Shown here piece after piece: positions 33,739-44,786 of a DNA stretch of 64,000 bases (the stretch's first letter is position 1; each line of letters opens with the position of its first letter). Position numbers and translations under genes: made by a program. Under the pieces are notes generated by a model. The model did no database searches and had not been told where the DNA came from. It saw nothing but the letters and a program-made list of their open reading frames with translations. The stretch is from positions 222,185,899 through 222,249,898 of the forward strand of contig OY986435.1 of NCBI GenBank assembly GCA_963920525.1. The letters are read 5' to 3'. The DNA is from Dichetophora obliterata (Eukaryota > Arthropoda > Insecta > Diptera > Sciomyzidae).

Positions 33739-34233
33739 TTAACCCATTTTTGGCGGCTACCAGTTCCAGTTGAGCTAGAAACTTGAAATTTTACATTTCT
33801 TCCGTTTATGGACTAATTAGAGGAAATTTGAAATAACATATTCGGAAAAGCTTTTAGTTTTTCGGAAAATACAAGTTGCGTTTTTGCAACGTCCGCCAAA
33901 AAGAGTATCAATTTAAAAACAAAAATTAATACTGCTCACATTGAATAAAAATAAAGATTATTTATATATATATACAGTAGAGATTCACAAAAGTTAACCT
34001 GTTTGTTTTTGGCTCTGTCAACTTTTATGAATTTTTAACTTTTTAATGACAATAGTGTAATTTGTATGTACAAATGCACATGATATAAGAAAAAAGCGGT
34101 ATATTTACAAACATATCATATATGCATATATTTTATTGATATTCCAGTCTTTTTTCAATTGAATTTCATACATTAAATTAAAAAATAAAAAAAGAAACAA
34201 AACAATATATAAAAAAATTTATTCGGATGACAC

Positions 34234-35941
34234 TTAATTAGTACTTGTACCAATAAAATAATCTGTAACCTTTTTTTGGCTAAAATGTTTGTCAAAATGC
34301 GATTTTACTACATCCGATCGTAGCTCAAGAAGCTGTGAAATATAAGAGAACTTCTCATTGTACTCGTTCCATTTGATCAGTGTATTAACCGCACATATTG
34401 CATCGTTGTATGAAACAAACTCTGGATGTTCAGTTACATTTTCATGATCTGAATCATCTGTGGTCATTCCATGTTCATCGAGTATATCGGCGTTCCATGC
34501 ACTTATTTCGTCGGTTGATACAACACAATCAGGTGCGAGTGCTATAAATAGTTGTTGAGCCTCTTCGGCTATGCGATTATAAACAGGTTCCGATGGAAAA
34601 AGTACTGATAAAGGGATATCGTCTTCGTCTTCATACTGAGACTCATCCCAGTTTAGCAGTTTGAGCCAGGCTTTTTGCAAAACGCTTTGGGGGGACCTCT
34701 TTCCAAGCTAGTTCTAAAAGCATGATTGCCTTGCGAAGATCGTGCTTTTGCAATAACTCGCGAATCGAACAATTTTCTTGAGCGACAATAGCAGCTAGTA
34801 ACTTGCTGCGATAACAAAGTTTTGTCACTTTAATTGGATTCTGGTCCATTGGTTGAATTGCTGCTGTGACATTTGGTGGAAAAAGCATAGCAACAATATT
34901 CCCGTCCTGAGAGCGAAGTTCTTCGATGGGCGAGTGCGCTGAACAATTATCCAATAAAAGAATTGCCTTTGGAGGCAAGTTATTTAAAGCACTTAAACGA
35001 CGCACCTGTAAGCATATAGCAAGTAGCGTCATATGCAAAACACTTGATTTTTTACTTACTTGTTTTACAAACGATCCATGAAACCATGTTTGAAAAATAG
35101 TTGATGTCATCCATGCGTTTGCTGAGGAATGGTAGTCTACCGGATTTTTAAAGTTTACAAAACAGCGCGGCTTAGCAGCTTTTCCGATCACAAGTGGCGT
35201 AAGTTTGTGTGATCTATCTGCATTGGCGCATAACATAAAGGTTATTCTTTCTTTACGTATTTTTCTGCCTGGTGCGGTTTTTTCACATAAAGCAACGTAA
35301 GTTTTATCAGGAAGACATCGAAAAAAGAGTCCTGACTCATCCGCGTTGTAAAGTTGTTGGCAAGTGATATCCATTTCATTCATTTTTGCACGTAGGGAGT
35401 GAACAAATGATGTGACTGTTGACGTCTCGCTAGATAAAATCTCTCCACATACCTTAAGATAGCGTATTCCATACCGTCGCTTGAATTTTAAAAACCAGCC
35501 TTGACTTGCCACAAAATCACTCGGATTTTTGTTTGGGTAGATTTGCTTAAAGATATCTTTCGCCTTAGTTTTTAAAATAGAGCTACTAATTGGACAATGT
35601 CTTTCTCGTTGGTCCAAGAACCATTTGTACAACCTTTTCTCCATATCTCCGTATTCTGGCTTATGCAAGTTTTTCCTAGAAATTTTCTCACATGTACTTG
35701 AAACTGCACTGTATATTTTTTCTTTGTTTGCTTTAATTTTTGAAATTGCCGCTTTTGAAACACCAAACTCCATGGCTAATCGATTGGCTAGTACGCCTTG
35801 CTCCATTTTTTTTAAGATGCTGCATTTTTCGTCGATTGTCAACCTTTTCTGCTTATGCTTTTTTGACATTGTCATATCAAGTGAAACACGTGCACTGAAG
35901 CCAAACAATTTAAATTGAACTGAACTCAACTGAGCATGCAT
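34234..35941 (-). CDS. Tigger/Jerky-like transposase, one frameshift, one probable intron
   Basis: DDE transposase of the pogo/Tigger group. The likely start is MTMSKKHKQKRL at about 35875. An N-terminal CENP-B/psq-type helix-turn-helix follows (LTIDEKCSILKKMEQG, then FGVSKAAISKIK), then a second CENP-B-type DNA-binding domain (KRLYKWFLDQRERHCPIS, GWFLKFKRRYGI). The catalytic core has YNADESGLFF (first D), LLLDNCSAH (second D) and IQPMDQNPIK (third D). A 54-base stretch at 35006-35059 looks like a retained in-frame intron. At about 34690 a run of six C (minus strand) shifts the frame. With five C the reading would pass into the acidic C-terminal frame (34234-34680), which begins KAWLKLLNWDESQYEDEDD and matches the end of Jerky-like proteins. 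All catalytic residues are present. Confidence 0.85.
35006..35059 (-). other. Probable 54-base intron in the Tigger transposase gene
   Basis: On the minus strand it starts GTAAGTAAAAAA and ends TATATGCTTACAG. It has no stop codon and a length divisible by three, so reading through it adds 18 residues (beginning VSKKSS) between FVKQ and VRRLS. Without it the core reads FVKQVRRLSALNNLPPKA, as expected in Tigger proteins. Length and splice sites fit short fly introns. Confidence 0.75.
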
Positions 35942-36202
35942 ATTTTTGAAACTATGTTCTTTATAACGGTGAATCCCGATAGTTTTTGCGTTTTACTCTT
36001 TCTTGTGAGCATCCAGAGAGTGAAAATTGACACAAAATCAATTAATGCTTAATAAAAAATAATAGACAAGAGAGTAAAAAAAAGAACCCAGAAAAGTTAA
36101 CGAAAAAGCTAACTTTTTAGAGTCATCTGTGGTGGCAGAAGCCTGGTTAACTTTTCCGTAGATTTAACTTTTGCGAGTCTTAACTTTTGTGAGTCTCTAC
36201 TG

Positions 36203-37475
36203 TACTACATAAATAACAACTAGAGAATTGTTCATTGAAAGCACAATGTAAAGATGATTCGCCAAAGCCAAGAGCACATACATTGATCGGAGGAAGGAGG
36301 GAGGGACATTTTTGAGGTAAAATGGTGATGTGAAGAAGTTATCAAAAGTTACCGTATGTTGGCTTGGTGTATCAACATTCAATAGCAATCTAAGCACAAC
36401 ATTTTCTCACAAACCAAATTCAGGGGAATTCTCACTGGTTGCACCTCCGTAAGGAATGAATTGAAATAGATAGCCATCATGCGAGCACAAATTCCAATAA
36501 TTGTACCCAAAACTAATCGGTTTACCTCTTATGAATTGTTTGGCAGAATGACGCCCATAATAAGGTACCATTTGCTCATCTCTCGAAAGATGATGAGAAA
36601 AATGCCGAACTGCATGAATTTATTATTCAACATATTGTTGTGAGGCGTTATTTTAGCAAACTTATCATTGGAATAGATTTCGCTGTTGTTACAAAAGTGA
36701 AAATATGATTTTGTGGTCCGAAAACGATCTCGACTCATAGCAGTTTTTATGACATCGCAGCGGAATACTGGTTGGTCAGACCAATATAAGAATGTTTGCG
36801 GTACTACATGTATGCCAGAAAAATACAGTATTCCAATAAATTTACGCATTTCATTCAAATCAGTTTTAAAATACGGATTATTTGTATCCACATTTGCGTA
36901 TGCATTGGTACTTATAACAATGAAATTGAAAACATCGTCGCCTAAAAACAACTCCAGTATTTGCGGAGGATTAAGATGACCTGTTACAAAATATATTTAT
37001 TGCACTGTTATCAAGTAAAGAGCTAAATCAAAAAATCATAGCCACCAATTTTTTCAAAAATTTCTCTTATCTTTTCATTGGACACATCTGTTGGAGTCTT
37101 TGAAAATTGATTGCGATGACTTTAAGACCACTTTGGTGGCTGATAAGAATAAAAGATTTGCTCCGCCTGTGTCACATCAACTCCGAACTCTGCAGTTGTT
37201 TCGCATGCTTTTTGAGAATTCAAGTCATCAAATCTACATTCCAGTTCGATTTCGCCAGCTAGTTCTTTTGGAACTATGTTGTCGTTGAGCAAAATCTGCA
37301 CGTTATCATCGATTTCTTCACAATCACTCACAGCATCAACTTTTGTTGGTGGGAAACGATAATACTTGTACAATCAACTGCTTCGACATTCAAACGAGTT
37401 ATATCCTCTTCGTCAGAGCTTACATTCATGAATTTCTTCGATTTCTTGAACTGATAAAAACTTCTTAAGAAACAT
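36203..37475 (-). pseudogene. piggyBac transposase, N-terminal part only
   Basis: A start codon lies at 37473-37475, followed by an acidic N-terminal region spread over two frames (SSDEED, then SDCEEIDDN at 37122-37373). The frame at 36529-36951 has NEMRKFIGILYFSGI, TFLYWSD and MSRDRFRTTKSYFHF, the standard piggyBac sequence before the catalytic domain. After a shift near 36600 comes the region of the first catalytic Asp, and then VTFDNFFTSPFYL (about 36340), the DNFFTS block with the second. There the sequence meets the Tigger element. The C-terminal half, with the third catalytic Asp and the Cys-rich domain, is absent on the far side, where only 230 bases of terminal DNA remain. Confidence 0.75.
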
Positions 37476-38084
37476 TATGCCGCTGCTTTGGTCAATTTTA
37501 TAAATTTAATAAAATATAAAATAATTGATATTTATAACAATGAAAGATTCAAAAACGAAATGCAGGAAAATCAGCTATTTTCTAAAAAGATTTTCGGCGA
37601 TTATGCATCCGTCTCACTTGTTTACACACACTAGAGAAATTTCAATCTTGTTCTGAGAGAAAGACAAGTGAGCTTAAAGTGCTACCCCTAAGAGCGGACG
37701 TTGCGAAAACGCAACATGCGATTTTCATACAACCTGTCGTACAATTGAGAGACGCAAATGGCATAGAATGCTTTTTTATGACAAATTTGATTCGTTTTCT
37801 AATTGGAAGAAAAATTATTTTGGAAGATTATTATTTTTACATTTATTATTAGCATAATTAAAACGCTTACTTAAATTTTTTAAAATTTACAATTTCCAAG
37901 GTTCAAAAAAACCATAAGAACTATTTTTGGGCAAAATCAAAAAACTGGTAGTTTAGATAATTTAATTGGCTTTCAGAATCAATGTAAAGCTAGTAAAAAC
38001 TTTTTATCAGGTAAGATTTAGGTGTTAAATTATTATACACCTTTTTGCGTTGCGTTTTCGCAACATCCGCAAAAAATGGGTTAA

Positions 38085-40979
38085 AAATTTTTTTGTCGCT
38101 GGAAGATATGTATTGAGTAAGGCCTGTATGACACTTCATTTTTTTGTCCAATTTCAAAATCGGAAAATAAGTGGCTCGTGGGCTAAACAGATATTTATTG
38201 TAGGAAAAGGATGAAACATACATCGTGCCAATTTTTTACATCCCCGCAACGTTACTATCTTATCTCTCTATTCTTATTTACTGCGGAAGAAAGAGCTCAA
38301 GCTTGTTTTTGACACTTAATTTTTGATCGAAACTTAACGAGTGACGAATTGAGAGAAACGTCAAGAACAATGTATTAAAAATGCTGTCTGTCCTACATTT
38401 TTTTTCCAATTTGCACTATATGCGTATACACTCACACTTCTTGAATTTTAGTTTAAGCACTATTTCAACTGCTTTAGTTTCATTGTCAATGAATAAAAAT
38501 TGGACAAAACAATGAAGTATCATACGGGCTTAATAAGCAGTGTATAAAAGGTATTTAGTTTTAAAAAATTTATTTTTATTATCAGTTGAAATTAGTGCAG
38601 TTTTTAAGACGCAAATGCATTGTTCTACAATATTTTTTTTATTTAAATTTTGCAATGGAATTTCAAGTGAAAGGAATGATTTATATAATCTTATTTAAAG
38701 CAAGTGTTAAAATGGATACATATTTTGGAAATTTTCAAAACTACTACTATTTTACGCTATTTGTTTTTATTTTTAAACTTCCAAAAGGTGGGTCTTATTT
38801 GACACCGCTTGACACCGGGCTGATTTTTGAGTATATGTTGAATATGTGTTTATTAATTATTTTAAAACTGATTTGGGGTTTCATCAGAAAGTATAGCATG
38901 CAAAGTACTTTATATTTTACGCCGCCAATTCGGTTTATCCCCTCTAAAGCTGCGCAACCGCTGGGATCTTGTCATTCTCTTTGCGTTGTTGTTGTAAATT
39001 TGCTAAGTAGTTATCGTTGTATAGTAAGCTTTAATTTTTTGTAGATGTTTATGTGTAGCTATAGTCAGCATATGACATCGAACTATTTGAGAAAACAGTT
39101 TATACATATGAATTAAAGAGTGTATATGATATTGGTAAAACTATTTGTTTTTAGTAAAATTGTTACCGTATCGGAAATATATATTCAAATTATATGAAAT
39201 TTAGCTCATTAAGGAAATTTAAAGAGTATTTACGTATATTTTTATAATAAGAATTACGTAATAAATCTGCAAAATAATTAATATTTTCAGTAGTAATTGG
39301 ATAACTAAAGTCTGCTTATCCTAAGCATTCTATTTTTTAAACGGTTTAGCATGAATTTCTTATATGAATTATATATAATTTATATGCTATAGATATTTCT
39401 TTATTTTAGAATATTCAATTTTTAATACACAACTCAATATAGATATGGTGAACATGTATATTGTGCTAGTGTTATGATATAAATGCTTTAATTTTTTATT
39501 TTAATTCAATAATGAAATAATTTAAATAAATTACTTTAACTATATGTATTTTTGTTATGGTAACACTTTTGCTTTAAAGAAATAGTTTCAGTAATATATA
39601 AAAAATTTAATAAATTGCTATAAGCTCTTAACAAAAATAATTCAAATTTCATATGCCGACTGTAGCCTACACAAGTAGAATTCACAACGGTTACAAAAAA
39701 TTTCCAGCTAACTGCTCTAACAACAATTACCAAGGAAATCTACAAAAAAGGACGCACAGAGAAGAACAAGATCAGAGCGGAACTTTCAGAAATTTTAGAA
39801 CTTTTTCATTTTCATCCTACATGTCCGTCCGACCTGTCAAATCCATCCTACATGTAGGATAGTCCGAAACCCCATATTAGCATGAAAATTCTTACATAGC
39901 AGTAAGGTGGTCCGTGGCAGGACAACGTCTTCCAGGGAATGCTAATATTTTACATATAGGTTTTCGCTTCGGTCGGCAGTGCCCTCACTGCTATACTTTT
40001 TTAAATAAATTAGAGTAGGAAGAAGTTCGTGATCTTTGACCTGAAATATGAGCATTGCAAGAATATTTCTGAAGTAAAACCTTAACTATAAGAAATGGAA
40101 GAACATGGCGCAGGAGGAAATTTTAGATATTAATACAATGTAGGAAAAACATTTTTCGCTATCTCTTACGAATACCCTACAATAAGCATTTTTTATAGTA
40201 CATTTTTTTATTTTACAAATAGTAAATTCTGAAAAATTTTGATATAAAAGTTATGACGATATCTCGAAAAATGTTGCTTTCTCTAAAAACTTAAGATTTT
40301 CTTAGTACAACACATTTTCTGAAGGCAAGGTCAATGCCTCAGAATAAGAAAAACGATTGAAATTTTAGAAAGTTGGTCGAATTTCGGCCTCAGGCGACAC
40401 TAGTATATATAAATGCACAAAATCATTTTTACTCTTTTGTATTAGTTATAAACGTGAAAGGGTTAAAAAAAGAGCCGCATTTGCCCACCGTTGATCTATA
40501 TTAGTAAAATTAATTGTTGTATGGAGGATTTGGGAAAAAAATTCAAATCAAAAACGTATAACTTTAAAAACAAAATATAAAATATGATTTATTTAATAAA
40601 TTTGGTGTTTATTTTTTGATTTTTAAATTTTTGTTAGAGGCAAAAACACCAATTTTTCCTTCGCTCAAAAAATTGTGTTTAGAATTATGTGAAATATAAA
40701 TATCAAAATTCGCAAATGAACGAAATATATGGGTGGTTGGTTATCGACCATAGTTTTGTTTTGCAAAAGCAATAAAAAGATAAAATTAAATATGTCTATG
40801 ACCAAAACAGTGAACAATATTGAACAATATCAAAAATTCCTTTAATCTTTCCTGAGAATGAAAATAAAATAAGGCAATTACATTACATAACACAATTTAT
40901 AACATAAGTACAAGCATATCAGACTTTTAAATTTAAACAATTAACCTTGAAAAAAGCTTTGATCACTATTGATCGCATT
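38085..40979. other. No recognised gene; a Helitron 3' scrap at about 39900-39945
   Basis: Mostly A+T-rich. GTGGCAGGACAACGTCTTCC (39914-39933) with GGGAATGCTAATA after it resembles the hairpin end of the Helitron repeats at 29583 and 47325. The 152-codon frame at 38586-39044 has no recognisable motif. Part of this stretch is the 3' side of the SUGCT gene; I could not fix its polyadenylation site. Confidence 0.4.
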
Positions 40980-42305
40980 TTATGCAACAATCTTTTGCTC
41001 TCGCAAGCTTGTAATTCGTTCCTTCGTATAACCCAACATGTTTTGCAACACTTCGTCCGTATGTTGACCCAACAAAGGAGGTGCAGAGCGTGCATCATTT
41101 TTAGACTCACTGAATACTACTGGTGGACCAACGACCTTTACAGAACCATCCTTCGGATGTGGTAATGTTTTAACCAAGTCAATGGCTTTGATGTGTTCGT
41201 CAGCGAAAACTTCACCAATGCTATTTACGGGTCCCACCGGGAACGGAGCATCTTCAAACAAGCGCATCCAATTTTGCGAAGAGTCTTTGAGAAATATATG
41301 TTCCAAAAGAGCTATTAACTCTTTGCGATTGGCAACACGATCCTTATTTGTTCGAAACTTTGGATCCGTGGCAAGTTTATCGATTTGAAGACGACAACAA
41401 AGATCCTTAAACTGCTCATCACTACCGGTACCTAGAGTCAGATAACCGTCTGTGGTCTTAAATGCCTGATATGGTACGATGCTAGCATGTGCGGTGCCCC
41501 AACGCTGCGCTTCGGTACCGGCATTGAGATAATTACTGGCAACATTGATGAGTATGGCCACCTGAGTGGATAGCAAATTAACATCGATCTTTTGACCAAG
41601 ACCCGTGCGCTGACGCTGCAAAAGAGCGGCCAAAATAGCGCCATGAGCATACAAACCAGTGGCCACATCGGTAACAGCTACACCCACCTTGCACGGTGGA
41701 CCATCACGTTGTCCAGTGATGTGCACAAGACCGCCCATTGAGGCTGCAATGACATCGTAGCCAGGTCGTTTGGCATATGGTCCCACGGAACCGTAACCTG
41801 TTAGCGAACAGTAAATCAAGTGAGGCGCTACTTGACGCATCTGCTCATAACCCAATTCATACTCGTCCATCTTGCCGGGCACATAATTTTCCACGAGCAC
41901 ATCACACTTGTTAGCCAGCGTTTGGATGATATCACGTCCACGCTTGAGATCGATGCAAACACTTTTCTTATTGCGATTCGATGCCAAAAAGTAGGCTGCA
42001 TCTTTTGATTTGGGCAGAAAAGGTGGGCCCCACTTGCGAGATTCATCACCACTATGCGGACGCTCGACCTTGATTACCTCTGCGCCCATATCAGCAAGTA
42101 CCATGGTGCAAAAGGGCCCAGCAATAATGCGTGTCAAATCAAGAATACGAATACCTTTGAGTGGATGTAGATCGCTGATTGAGTCGCTGGTGTTTGGATT
42201 TGTAGCACATGTTGCTTGATGACGCTGCCAAGGCTGAATACAAATTAAACCATTTAGGCTAAATAAGCGACGAAAAGTATTGTTGGTTATTCTTAATGCT
42301 GTCAT
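40980..42305 (-). CDS. SUGCT: Succinyl-CoA:glutarate CoA-transferase homolog (class III CoA-transferase)
   Basis: 441 residues in a single intact exon. The first 40 residues (MTALRITNNTFRRLFSLNGL, rich in Arg and hydroxyl residues, no acid before residue 41) look like a mitochondrial targeting peptide. From residue 48 the CaiB/BaiF fold runs to the end: LKGIRILDLTRIIAGPF, DMGAEVIKVERP, WGPPF, NRNKKSVCIDL, VENYVPGKMD, SLTGYG, then GVAVTDVATGLYAHGA with Asp 213 in the place of the catalytic nucleophile, and RWGTAHASIVPYQAFKT. The human protein, of similar length, moves CoA between succinate and glutarate; loss causes glutaric aciduria type III. The same reaction in mitochondria is inferred here. 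The start is the first Met; no intron is needed. No disruption is seen, and it is the only complete, recognised metabolic gene in the window. Confidence 0.92.
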   Translation of the reverse strand: MTALRITNNTFRRLFSLNGLICIQPWQRHQATCATNPNTSDSISDLHPLKGIRILDLTRIIAGPFCTMVLADMGAEVIKVERPHSGDESRKWGPPFLPKSKDAAYFLASNRNKKSVCIDLKRGRDIIQTLANKCDVLVENYVPGKMDEYELGYEQMRQVAPHLIYCSLTGYGSVGPYAKRPGYDVIAASMGGLVHITGQRDGPPCKVGVAVTDVATGLYAHGAILAALLQRQRTGLGQKIDVNLLSTQVAILINVASNYLNAGTEAQRWGTAHASIVPYQAFKTTDGYLTLGTGSDEQFKDLCCRLQIDKLATDPKFRTNKDRVANRKELIALLEHIFLKDSSQNWMRLFEDAPFPVGPVNSIGEVFADEHIKAIDLVKTLPHPKDGSVKVVGPPVVFSESKNDARSAPPLLGQHTDEVLQNMLGYTKERITSLREQKIVA

Positions 42306-43093
42306 TAGTTTTTGTTTTGTTACTTCATGTGATCGTTACGTTGGCACAACAGCTGATTCAAGCAATCTGTATTTGTTGGTATGAATAGTCGTTGTTGTTG
42401 TTGTTTTTATTGTTATGTCTCCATCAAAGCTACTGAGCAAACAAGTCAGTTGGCTGCTGGTACCATTTTAATGCCTCTCCGCTCGAACTATTCAGTGGAA
42501 AGTTTTCGCCGCTACTGATCGTGCATTTGAGTTGGGGAGCGCTTTGAAAAATAAAGCGTCTTTTTTTGCTCTTTGCGATAAGCGAGCGCAACACTCATAC
42601 AGAGCAATACTACTTTAAAAATGGTAACTAAACTAGTGAGCTATGTATATAAATAAACTACCCACTGAACCACAAGCGACGGTTCAGCAAAAAGTGAGAG
42701 TTTTACGAAAGTTTTCGGGTTAATATTTTTTCTTAAGTACATTTTTGTTTTCGAACTTGGAGTTATTTTTGCGTTGCGTCAATGAATAATATTTTTACAT
42801 CAATGCGCGATCTTTGCACATACACAAAGAGTATAAAGTAAAAACACATTTTTAGGGCCCATCCTAGTGTAAATAAACTTTTTTAAATTCTAACATCAGA
42901 TTACAATGCATTACACACATTTGCTGCAGTTTCCATTCCTTAAAACTTAATTGTAATAAAGACTCTCACGTACGATTTAAAAAAAACACACAAACAAAAA
43001 TAACAAATGCGTTTTAAAGAAATTTCTACTTGGCAGAAACAGAGAGACACAGGAAAGAGAGATAGAGAGAGTTACGTACTCGCCTACTCGTTT
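42306..43093 (-). promoter_or_regulatory. Upstream region of the SUGCT gene
   Basis: It contains a GTT microsatellite (about 42390-42412), two CAGCTG-type words (ACAGCTGATT at 42350) and few repeats. The promoter should lie here, but no clear TATA box or initiator could be assigned. Confidence 0.3.
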
Positions 43094-43420
43094 CCCAGCG
43101 GTAAATGGACACATGACGTAACCAATTATTTCTTAAATACAATGTAGCTGCGGGGCCTCCGAAGTTTGTTTACAATTCTTAAACATTTGTTCGGACATGG
43201 CCGCTAAAACACTGATGACATTTACCTAACACAGTAAGCGACGGTGGAAGTAGGTACCCAGTGGTAAGTGGACACATGACGTAACCAATTATTTCTTAAA
43301 TATAATGTAGCTGCGGGACCTCCGAAGTTTCTTTACAATTCTGAAATACATTTGTTCGGACATGGCCACTAAAACACTGGTGACATTTACCTTACACAGT
43401 AAGTGACAATGTGAGTAGGT
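43094..43420. repeat. Tandem duplication, two units of about 163 bases
   Basis: Units start at 43094 (CCCAGCGGTAAATGGACAC) and 43257 (CCCAGTGGTAAGTGGACAC). Each contains ATGACGTAACCAATTATTTC, AATGTAGCTGCGGG, a TCCGAA...TTCGGA stem and ACATGGCC. They differ by about a dozen changes, so the duplication is not new. No coding potential is seen. Confidence 0.85.
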
Positions 43421-44786
43421 ATGCACAAGATAGGAGAGTACAAAAAAATTACGCATAAAATTGAAAAGAACACAAATAAATTGAATGAAAATCCTCTCTA
43501 TGCCAAAAACAAAACGAAAACAAAATAGAAAACACCGAAGAGGACAAAGAAAAGAAAATGACGCCACAAATATATCCACACTAATTTTTACAATTTAATG
43601 AACGAATTTATTACCTTTTATCTAGCATTAACTTGAGTTAATGTTTAATAATACTTTATTTTTTACATAAAACTTTGATCTGGTTCAAACATAAAGATTA
43701 ATAGTTTTCACAAAAACACTTCAAAACTTCGTGTTAGAAAGCACGATGTTGCTACATACACGAATAAAGTCAAACTGTTGCTTCAACTGTTGACAATGAA
43801 AAGAAAATCATTTGAGCACAAGAAAGATTTCGTTTCCGCTTACAGTTCTGCATTACAATGTCATCACCGACACATTTTTACAAGCGGTTGTTAGTCTGCT
43901 CGAATCTCAACACTCGCAACACAACTGCTTATTTTCTCTTCCAGAGGAAAACATAGCCTGTCAAAAACAGCTGTTAGTGAAACAAAGCTAAAATCGAAGC
44001 AAGTGTGTAAAACTAATATTATAAAGCAAGTAAAGGTGCTGCCAGCTTAAGCTAAGCAACTCAAAATCGCCGTAATATAAGATAAATGAAACACCACTTT
44101 TAATGAATATTTATTTTATTTCGGCCATATGCATCTGCTGAGGTTGTTTTATTTTTTCACTTCAACCGACTCACTTTGACGTCTACGGAAGAGATGAGGA
44201 AGTGGGAAGGTGAATGAAGTGAGGCAAGATATTTAAAATTAAAAAAATTTTGCGACTCACTTTTATTTAACATTCGGTGAGTCGGCTGAGTGAGGCCAGT
44301 CTGAACCGATACATGGTTTAATTTTTACTTATTGACAATGGCCGATTGAAAGCGCTCTCTTTTTGAGTATGGTTTTTGACAATACATGTTTTCCATAACC
44401 ATTGTCAATGCTACCTTAATAATTCTGCCATGGCACGCACTTACACAGCGCACTTGCCTGTTAGTTTGTGGGTAGCTCCCCAGTAAAAAAGTGGATCATC
44501 CTATGAGCGGGAGTGCTCCCTGAGGAGCATTGGAGTGTTCCTTATTGATTCAAGCTAGGTGTATTTTGTGTTCTCTTTTAACATTGAGTGTCCCGGAGCG
44601 ATCAATAAATGATCCAAATGGATCAGCTAAGGAACATTAATTTTTTTTTTGGATTTAGGTTTACTCCGAAAGCTAGACTTCCCTAGCTCAAGTAGACTCC
44701 TCAAGACCCTAAGGTGCCGATGAAATTAATTGGCCAAATCGTGAGATTTATAACGCCATCAAAAATTCGAATCGTTTTTGATTCTA
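43421..44786. other. No recognised gene
   Basis: Includes a small inverted repeat (ATTGACAATGG near 44332 and CCATTGTCAAT near 44399) and GAGTCGGC/GACTCAC-rich sequence at about 44160-44300. Nothing resembles a gene. Confidence 0.4.

Larger units (their letters stand above)
33975..36202 (-). mobile_element. pogo/Tigger-type element (Jerky-like transposase)
   Basis: The 2228-base element is flanked by TA (33973-33974 and 36203-36204). The terminal repeats start CAGTAGAGATTCACAAAAGT and CAGTAGAGACTCACAAAAGT, with one mismatch in the first 23 bases. Inner copies of AACTTTTGCGAGTC and AACTTTTCCG stand next to the right end and similar TTAACTTTT words near the left; these could be transposase binding sites. 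It is inserted in the piggyBac element, exactly where the piggyBac coding breaks off. Confidence 0.9.
33743..38080 (-). mobile_element. piggyBac element, truncated and carrying a Tigger insertion
   Basis: TTAA flanks both sides (33739-33742 and 38081-38084). The ends are CCCATTTTTGGCGG on the left and, reversed, CCCATTTTTTGCGGATGTTG on the right, with inner repeats near both ends (GCGTTTTTGCAACGTCCGCC near 33880 and GGCGTTGC-type copies near 37695). Without the nested Tigger it is about 2.1 kb. Only the N-terminal part of the transposase remains. Confidence 0.85.

Noticed and set aside
38586..39044. 152-codon open frame on the plus strand
   Set aside because: Composition is that of A+T-rich DNA (long Phe/Leu/Tyr runs), there is no recognisable motif, no repeat link and no splice or poly(A) context. 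Long chance frames are expected here.
43289..43579. 96-codon minus-strand frame rich in Phe and Cys
   Set aside because: It runs through the second unit of the 163-base tandem repeat and has no domain.
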